Assembly: GCA_002279765.1 (NCBI GenBank)
Contig: NCCR01000378.1
Coordinates: 1-5,562, forward strand
Source: Verrucomicrobia bacterium 12-59-8
GTDB lineage: Bacteria; Verrucomicrobiota; Verrucomicrobiae; Verrucomicrobiales; Verrucomicrobiaceae
Direction of reading: 5' to 3'
DNA: 5,562 bases
The notes beneath the pieces were generated by a model. The model did no database searches. It had not been told where the DNA came from and saw only the letters and a program-made list of their open reading frames with translations. Shown here piece by piece: positions 1-3,695 of this stretch. Position 1 is the stretch's first letter. Each line of letters starts with the position of its first letter. Position numbers and translations under genes: made by a program.

Positions 1-134
1 TGCGCACGATACATCGATGCCGCTTTCTGGCAGCAGGTCGCAGGACCGGGGAGATAGCCAAACATCGCCGAAGATGTCGCAAACAGCGCCTGCGACGAAT
101 CATTTTCGAAACCGATGTCACTTCGCACACTCAC
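1..134 (-). other. Downstream edge region with possible partial ORF
   Basis: This stretch follows the desaturase stop and runs to the window edge. On the minus strand one frame stays open to the edge, starting at a GTG (134-132) that overlaps the desaturase TGA by 4 nt (GTGA). It reads roughly VSVRSDIGFENDSSQALF and onward for about 44 codons without a recognisable motif. A second minus-strand frame is also open but gives an implausible Arg/Cys-rich peptide. Third-position GC of the GTG frame is only moderate (about 60%), so coding is not demonstrated. It could be the start of a coupled downstream gene or plain intergenic DNA. Confidence 0.2.
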
Positions 135-745
135 CGTACGCGGCGCATTTCAGTGATCCACCCCGGAGCCTTGCCTTGACCTGGAACCGAAGTGTCCGGC
201 TGGCGGCGCAGGCCGAGGCTGTGAGCCAGCAGCCATTCGATTCCCTCCCACACATGCAGGCCATCAAGCACAGGATTCAGCACATTGGTGATGGGGCAGT
301 AGTTCACCTCCTTCGGATTCGTGTGATGCACCGCATGATGCTGCGGCGTTTGCAAAATACGCAAATCTTGCAGCCACGTGATGAAGCGTCCGTTCTCCCG
401 CCGCGTGCGGTGGGACCATTTATGCACCTCGTTCGCATTCCCACCCACCAGCGCAAACAGCCACACATGCCAGGTCAGGCAGCCCAGCCATGCCGTGGAG
501 ATGACCAAAAGCCCCATCGCCATCAGCAGTTCCTTGTTGCTTTCCCACCACGTGTTGCGCGTCATATGCCGGGGCAGATGATGATGCACAATGTTCGCAC
601 GCCCGATCCACGGCCCCAGCACCGGCGTGTTCTCCCGGATATACGCGTCCTCAATCCAGTGGACGAGGCCGGCGGCGAAATCAGCAGCGAGAACCACGCC
701 TGCTGCCTGAAGAGTGAGTGAGATGAAGTCGTTCATGCCCCGCAT
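131..745 (-). CDS. CarF/PEDS1/FAD4-family membrane lipid desaturase
   Basis: This is a likely integral-membrane di-iron fatty-chain desaturase of the Kua/TMEM189 (lipid desaturase) family. Characterised members are CarF and human PEDS1, which form the plasmalogen vinyl-ether bond, and plant FAD4, which makes trans-16:1 on phosphatidylglycerol. The family's histidine clusters are all visible. Numbering from a GTG one codon upstream, they are HWIED (30-34), VHHHLPRH (54-61), HKWSH (109-113) and QHHAVHHTNP (136-145), with a further His at 165. Hydrophobic segments lie near residues 9-28 and 74-103. The protein is about 204 aa, shorter than CarF or PEDS1 (about 270-280), so it is close to the bare catalytic domain. 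I chose ATG 745 because GTGGG lies about 6 nt upstream and because it overlaps a preceding stop (TGATG). GTG 748 and ATG 736 are alternatives. The family is confident; the choice between vinyl-ether and acyl desaturation is not. Confidence 0.88.
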   Translation of the reverse strand: MRGMNDFISLTLQAAGVVLAADFAAGLVHWIEDAYIRENTPVLGPWIGRANIVHHHLPRHMTRNTWWESNKELLMAMGLLVISTAWLGCLTWHVWLFALVGGNANEVHKWSHRTRRENGRFITWLQDLRILQTPQHHAVHHTNPKEVNYCPITNVLNPVLDGLHVWEGIEWLLAHSLGLRRQPDTSVPGQGKAPGWITEMRRVR

Positions 746-834
746 CACTTGCCCACAAAGCGACGCATCAGCCCATTGATAGTCTTGAAGCTTCGATTGA
801 GCCGCTCAATGGAGCCCCGAACCGCCGCTTGCAC
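745..834 (-). CDS. Possible 29-aa leader ORF before desaturase
   Basis: In the desaturase leader a frame begins at GTG 834 and reads 29 codons, containing SIERLNRSFKTINGLMRRF, to a TGA at 747-745. That TGA shares its A with the desaturase ATG (TGATG), the layout of reinitiation coupling. The predicted peptide is basic and could form an amphipathic helix. The frame is also open upstream of GTG back to a stop at 858-856. No Shine-Dalgarno site lies at a proper distance from GTG 834, and the frame overlaps a divergent promoter region, so chance is a real alternative. No homologue is recognised. Confidence 0.2.
   Translation of the reverse strand: MQAAVRGSIERLNRSFKTINGLMRRFVGK
796..810. promoter_or_regulatory. 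15-bp perfect palindrome in divergent region
   Basis: ATTGAGC-C-GCTCAAT is a perfect inverted repeat with 7-bp arms and a 1-nt centre. It lies between the desaturase and the divergent small-protein/kinase operon. An 8-bp palindrome, GAAGCTTC (787-794), abuts it. The near-zero spacer suits a dimeric regulator's operator better than an RNA hairpin. The binding protein is unknown, and it may be incidental. Confidence 0.35.
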
Positions 835-856
835 ACAATATGGATTCCCATATCTT
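829..856 (+). promoter_or_regulatory. Candidate sigma70-like promoter, possibly leaderless
   Basis: TTGCAC (829-834) and TATCTT (851-856), 16 bp apart, resemble a weak -35/-10 pair in the only AT-rich patch of the divergent region. The -10 ends 6 nt before ATG 863, which has no Shine-Dalgarno site, so a transcript from here would be nearly leaderless. The match is imperfect and untested. Confidence 0.3.
838..853. promoter_or_regulatory. Palindrome overlapping the candidate promoter
   Basis: ATATGG-ATTC-CCATAT is an inverted repeat with perfect 6-bp arms and a 4-nt spacer. It fills the space between the candidate -35 and -10 and overlaps the -10 (851-856). That is a typical operator position for a repressor and could serve both divergent units. 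Binding is inferred only. Confidence 0.3.
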
Positions 857-862
857 CACCGC

Positions 863-1075
863 ATGTCATTTGACCCCGCTGCCATTCAACTGCCTCCGCC
901 AGGAGTTGAGACGCGCATGCCGCCGAAGAATCGGAGGGAGCTGTCTTATGAAGAGGTTTATCAGCAGGTGCGCCGTCATTTGAAGGATGACGAGGCCGGA
1001 ACGATGTCCGTGCAGATGAAAGCCCAGATCAAAGACAGCCATGCTCACACAGCGCGAGTTTGCACGGCTGGTTGA
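863..1075 (+). CDS. Small hypothetical protein upstream of kinase-like gene
   Basis: This is a 70-aa protein I do not recognise. It has a proline-rich N-terminal part (residues about 5-20), then a charged, probably helical core (about 26-60, starting RRELSYEEVYQQVRRHL). It has no signal peptide, membrane segment or metal motif. The last 35 nt overlap the start of the kinase-like gene in a different frame, so the two are probably co-transcribed and translationally coupled. I chose ATG 863. The frame is open back to TTG 749 and contains ATG 809, but those starts would run through the palindromes and promoter-like sequence and have no better ribosome site. A small partner ahead of an overlapping enzyme gene resembles antitoxin-toxin order, which is suggestive only. 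Confidence 0.55.
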   Translation: MSFDPAAIQLPPPGVETRMPPKNRRELSYEEVYQQVRRHLKDDEAGTMSVQMKAQIKDSHAHTARVCTAG

Positions 1076-1712
1076 TGGCCCGTCGTTGGACCGCGAGATC
1101 GACCGCCTGACAAAAAAGGGCGGCGGTTGGCTTCAGGCGGCCCAGATCCTCAGCCGCAGGGTGAATGGCACCTTGGACTGGGAGGAATTAGGTCCGTCAG
1201 GTTCACGCTATCAGATCGTGGGCAGTCGCGGTGAGGCGGTGCTGTTTTGGGACAGTCATCTGAAAAACCGCATCGTGAAGCTGCGCGGTCGGGAGGAAAA
1301 CGGCTACGGCACCGCCGGCTTCGGCTGCATTCTGATGCGCAACGAACGGGGCATGATCGGCTACGGCCCCGGGACCATATCGCAGGCGCTGGAGCGTGAA
1401 CGTTTGAGTTGGGTGCATCTAGGCTTTGGCTGCGTGTTCGACGATGTGATTGGCGATGTCGCGGGGCTGTTGCTTGCCCAGGCATTCATCAGTGGCTCAG
1501 CACCGACCGAGCCTGAAATCCGTGCGTGGATGATTGAGCACGGCTGGGAATCCTTGGAGGAAACGCGCGATGTCACTGTGACGCTGAGGCAGCACGCCTG
1601 GCGGCGTGGCAAAATCGGTGCGTTCGACGCCAACGAAACGAACTTCATCAAGAGCGATGTGGACGGCCAGTTGTATCCGATTGATTTGATCGTGTGGACG
1701 ATTCCGGAGTGA
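1041..1712 (+). CDS. Putative polyvalent-protein-type kinase
   Basis: This 223-aa protein has a degenerate protein-kinase layout. A glycine-rich turn GSRGEAV (61-67) precedes RIVKL, where K80 would be the ATP-binding lysine. DANETN (196-201) matches the catalytic-loop spacing D-x4-N of kinases, but the usual His two residues before the Asp is Ala194. PIDL (213-216) gives a DFG-like metal-binding Asp215. The N-terminal 50 residues and a helical stretch around 135-175 make up the rest. The pattern resembles the kinase domain that usually sits inside large 'polyvalent' proteins of phages and conjugative elements; here it stands alone. It follows the 70-aa gene with a 35-nt overlap and no clear Shine-Dalgarno site. 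I assign the family from memory of its motifs. The substrate is unknown, and a nucleotide-binding pseudokinase is possible. Confidence 0.6.
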   Translation: MLTQREFARLVDGPSLDREIDRLTKKGGGWLQAAQILSRRVNGTLDWEELGPSGSRYQIVGSRGEAVLFWDSHLKNRIVKLRGREENGYGTAGFGCILMRNERGMIGYGPGTISQALERERLSWVHLGFGCVFDDVIGDVAGLLLAQAFISGSAPTEPEIRAWMIEHGWESLEETRDVTVTLRQHAWRRGKIGAFDANETNFIKSDVDGQLYPIDLIVWTIPE

Positions 1713-1749
1713 CAGGAGGGCAAGTTGTTCAGGGCTGATGCACACCTTC
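1713..1749. other. Short convergent intergenic gap
   Basis: These 37 nt separate the kinase-like stop from the stop of the amine oxidase fragment on the opposite strand. I see no GC-rich stem followed by a T-run on either strand, so no intrinsic terminator is called. Confidence 0.5.
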
Positions 1750-1962
1750 TCAAACTTCCACCGCCAGCACTTCCTTCACCGCACGCAGTGCCGATTCCAA
1801 AGCACCCTGCATCCACGTATGTGCCAGAGACGCATGCTCACCCGCAAAGTGAATGCGGCCCTTCCGGTTCGGATTGAACCACGCAAAGTCGCCAGCCGCC
1901 CACGGATGCCGCTCCCAGCTCCAGCCGACATAGGCAGTGCTCGGATCGACAGCGGAATAAAA
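1750..1962 (-). pseudogene. Orphan C-terminal fragment of flavin amine oxidase
   Basis: Seventy codons on the minus strand, closed by TGA 1752-1750, read like the end of an FAD-dependent amine oxidase. WERHPWAAGDFAWF (fragment residues 16-29) matches the W-x-x-x-P-x-x-x-G strand. GRIHFAGEH (35-43) is the family's FAD-pyrophosphate motif. TWMQGALESALRAV (49-62) is the W-x-x-G-A-x-x-S/G helix beside the flavin. The loop between the first two motifs is shorter than in many members. There is no usable start: the codon before it is the GNAT stop, and the only in-frame ATG would leave about 20 residues. The N-terminal FAD domain and substrate domain are absent from the window. I call it a gene remnant whose reading frame has stayed intact. 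Confidence 0.75.
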
Positions 1963-2592
1963 TCAGCCACGATTGGGTTCCCGCTCTGTCAAGCCCTTCA
2001 TCATCCAATCAATCCCTGGATCATCGCTTGGACGCCCATAGACCTCGGCATGGACAGTCTTGATCCAGCCCCGGATCAGGTCGTGGCCGGGCGGCGTGCT
2101 GCATCCCTTCCAATAGTAGAGCAAATCCATCACAGGCGGCTTCGAGTCGCCAACCTGCGGCATGAGATAATCAAGTCCCTCGATCTGCTGGCAGCCCAGG
2201 CGAAAATAAAAATTCTTCCGGCGTATTCGAAGCTCACCGTCTGCAGAATCCTCCCGCTCAGAATCCACTTCGGCCAGCAGTGGACGCGTTCCCGCCATCT
2301 CTGCCGCCTTCTTAAACATCGCAGCGCCCAACCCCTGATTTCGGGCCTCCCGCGCCGTTCCCATATACTCAAGCAAACCGACCTCATGAGTCAGCGACAT
2401 AAAGACAACGAAAAACGACACGACCTGCTCACCCGATTTTACGGCAACAACCTGATAATCCTCACGCTTCACCATTTCCGCCACCTGCACTCGCGACTTC
2501 CGTTCACTTGCCGGCAAAGCCTCTTCATAGATCTGAAAGACCTGCTCAAAGTCCGTGCAATTCGGATCCTTGATCTCAACAAACTCGTTCAC
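1963..2592 (-). CDS. GNAT-family N-acetyltransferase
   Basis: This 209-aa protein is a probable acetyl-CoA-dependent N-acetyltransferase. The central strand LLEYMGTA (73-80) runs into R84-N-Q-G87-L-G89-A, the Q/R-x-x-G-x-G/A pyrophosphate loop of motif A, followed by the expected helix. NFYFRLG (127-133) matches the C-terminal tyrosine region of the fold. The N-terminus has an IYEEALPASER segment (21-31), a pattern I associate with one GNAT subgroup. About 60 extra residues follow the core. The GTG start overlaps the upstream stop by 4 nt (GTGA) and is supported by GGGAG 7 nt upstream. It does not have the N-terminal look of TacT-type tRNA-acetylating toxins, so its substrate is unknown. Its TGA is followed in the same frame by an amine oxidase fragment. 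Confidence 0.85.
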   Translation of the reverse strand: MNEFVEIKDPNCTDFEQVFQIYEEALPASERKSRVQVAEMVKREDYQVVAVKSGEQVVSFFVVFMSLTHEVGLLEYMGTAREARNQGLGAAMFKKAAEMAGTRPLLAEVDSEREDSADGELRIRRKNFYFRLGCQQIEGLDYLMPQVGDSKPPVMDLLYYWKGCSTPPGHDLIRGWIKTVHAEVYGRPSDDPGIDWMMKGLTEREPNRG

Positions 2593-2813
2593 AACTCATC
2601 TCCCGGCATCGGCGGCACATCGGGAACCATCACGAGAATCTCGTCCAAGTCCTCAATCCCGCCACATTTGGCGCGGGCTTCGAGGCTGTCTCTCATTTCC
2701 TGCGCTTGTAGAGCCAAAGCGACCATATGATCGACCGACCTGCATTTTTTCTCGGCCGCATCGGATAGAATGCGGGCCAGAAGGTCCGGGATGCTGGCAG
2801 TGACGGTGGTCAT
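2589..2813 (-). CDS. Ribbon-helix-helix-like small protein, antitoxin-like
   Basis: This is a 74-aa protein. Its N-terminus, TTVTASIPDLLARILSDAAE (2-21), followed by SVDHMVALALQ (26-36), has the strand-helix-helix pattern of ribbon-helix-helix DNA-binding proteins. The acidic, proline-rich tail with VPDVPPMPGDEL (63-74) resembles tails of antitoxins in type II modules. I start at ATG 2813; longer in-frame versions add an implausible Arg-rich sequence that overlaps the preceding gene. The stop overlaps the GNAT GTG, and the gene's 3' end carries the GNAT ribosome site, so the two are coupled. An RHH protein before a GNAT enzyme recalls TacA-TacT order, but the GNAT is not TacT-like. It may autoregulate the cluster. 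The fold is inferred by eye, without a search. Confidence 0.6.
   Translation of the reverse strand: MTTVTASIPDLLARILSDAAEKKCRSVDHMVALALQAQEMRDSLEARAKCGGIEDLDEILVMVPDVPPMPGDEL
2600..2604 (-). promoter_or_regulatory. Ribosome binding site for GNAT gene
   Basis: GGGAG on the minus strand lies 7 nt before GTG 2592, inside the end of the RHH-like gene. It is the best-placed Shine-Dalgarno-like site in the window, and it fixes the GTG start although an out-of-frame ATG (2599) is closer to it. Confidence 0.6.
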
Positions 2814-2850
2814 TGCGACAGGCCGACGAAAGACAGGGGGGCGGGCGAGA

Positions 2851-3000
2851 TCAAGCCGCCGCAGCACTTTTCTTGGCCGCCTTGCGACGGCGGCGCGGCG
2901 GGGCCTTGGCAATGAAGAAGCTGTTCTTGTTACCGAGAACACCAGGGAAGTCGCCTTCGGCTTTGACGAGAGCCTGGAGGTGCTTCGTGAGGCGTTTCAT
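2851..3000 (-). CDS. 49-aa basic protein with Lys/Ala/Arg tail
   Basis: This very small, strongly basic protein begins MKRLTKHLQALVKAEGDFPG and ends in an RRRRKAAKKSAAAA tail (36-49). The tail looks like histone-H1 or HU C-terminal extensions and would suit nucleic-acid or ribosome binding, but I recognise no family. The ATG shares one base with the preceding gene's stop (TAATG), and AAAGG lies about 4 nt upstream, both supporting this start. A longer in-frame version would lie wholly within the upstream gene and looks like its shadow. A 37-nt gap separates it from the RHH-like gene. Confidence 0.55.
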   Translation of the reverse strand: MKRLTKHLQALVKAEGDFPGVLGNKNSFFIAKAPPRRRRKAAKKSAAAA

Positions 3001-3668
3001 TAGACCTTTTTCGGGTTCAACCCTGCTTTTGAGAAGGATTGGAGCCGTCTGGCAAAGCGGGCGATCTCGCGCTTTTCGATGGCGAAGTGATCCTCCACAA
3101 GCTTGCCTAGCTGGCGCTGGTAGAAGGACGCTGAGTCGAGCGTGGCCTCGCCCCAGACACGTTTGCAACCCAGTTCGCGAGCGAGCAGGCAGATCGCCTG
3201 AAGTATCTGAAGACCCACGGTCTTGATGCCGACAAGCTTCCCGCAGATGTCCGGATGCACGAATAGGAAATCAATCATGAGATGGTGGCACCAAGTGCGG
3301 CGAACCATCGCCGCACCGAGGATGCCGGGGAACCAGTCCGCAGTGATTTTGAGATGGAAACAATACTCGCCGTGCTGATCCGCAGAGATCAGATGATGCA
3401 GTGCTTCAAGACTGGCAGCAAAGGTGCGGGTGTCCCGATAGTGGCGCCAACGCTTCGCCGCGAGTTTGGCAAATTCGCACGCATCAGCCGCACGGGCGTG
3501 CATGGACATGTTGGTTCTCAACCGGGGCGAAACACGCCATCTTTTGACAGATTGCACGTCTGCATCGCTGGCGAAGCTCATGAACACCTCGGCCGGCAGG
3601 TCTTCCCGCATGACCGCGAAGCGAACGGGCATGAAGAATGAATCTGCGGCTGGTGCCTTGGCGCTCAT
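3000..3668 (-). CDS. GNAT-like protein with degenerate CoA loop
   Basis: This 222-aa protein resembles the GNAT fold in its C-terminal half. HHLMIDFLFVHP (128-139) matches the central strand, GIKTVGLQILQAICLLARELG (147-167) the following helix, and VWGEAT...SASFYQRQLG (171-188) the last strands with the F-Y-x-x-x-x-G region. The Q/R-x-x-G-x-G/A loop is altered to GIKTVG, so acetyl-CoA binding may be changed or lost. The N-terminal half (about 1-120) is unassigned. The start is uncertain: ATG 3668 and ATG 3632 both lack a Shine-Dalgarno site. It begins 27 nt after the pyruvate carboxylase stop and ends in a 1-nt overlap with the 49-aa gene, so it may head the cluster or continue the pyc transcript. 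It could be an inactive or non-acetyl acyltransferase. Confidence 0.55.
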   Translation of the reverse strand: MSAKAPAADSFFMPVRFAVMREDLPAEVFMSFASDADVQSVKRWRVSPRLRTNMSMHARAADACEFAKLAAKRWRHYRDTRTFAASLEALHHLISADQHGEYCFHLKITADWFPGILGAAMVRRTWCHHLMIDFLFVHPDICGKLVGIKTVGLQILQAICLLARELGCKRVWGEATLDSASFYQRQLGKLVEDHFAIEKREIARFARRLQSFSKAGLNPKKV

Positions 3669-3695
3669 GACAAAAAGGGACGCACATCGACGAAC

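Noticed and set aside
17..721. 234-aa open frame on the plus strand
   Set aside because: It is antisense to the desaturase, whose histidine motifs prove the minus-strand frame.
1361..1816. 151-aa open frame on the minus strand
   Set aside because: It is antisense to the kinase-like gene and overlaps the amine oxidase fragment in another frame. Its Ser/Cys-rich composition is typical of a shadow.
1963..1965. TGA between the GNAT and oxidase fragment as a selenocysteine or readthrough codon
   Set aside because: No selenocysteine insertion hairpin is evident, a fusion of a GNAT to a 70-aa oxidase tail makes no enzymatic sense, and the GNAT ends naturally there. A remnant explains it better.
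1776..1970. 64-aa minus-strand frame overlapping the amine oxidase fragment
   Set aside because: It reads the same strand in another frame and gives an Arg/Leu-rich peptide without motifs, while the neighbouring frame gives clear flavin amine oxidase motifs.
1738..2730. 330-aa open frame on the plus strand
   Set aside because: It runs antisense across the amine oxidase fragment, the GNAT gene and part of the RHH-like gene, all of which carry recognisable motifs on the minus strand. Its own translation is low-complexity.
2589..2942. 117-aa version of the RHH-like protein
   Set aside because: The extra 43 N-terminal residues are Arg/Pro-rich, overlap the 49-aa gene and look like its shadow. 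ATG 2813 starts directly at the conserved strand.
3669..3695. Terminator after pyruvate carboxylase
   Set aside because: A short T-run (TTTTT on the minus strand) is present, but no stable stem precedes it, and the next gene starts 27 nt downstream.
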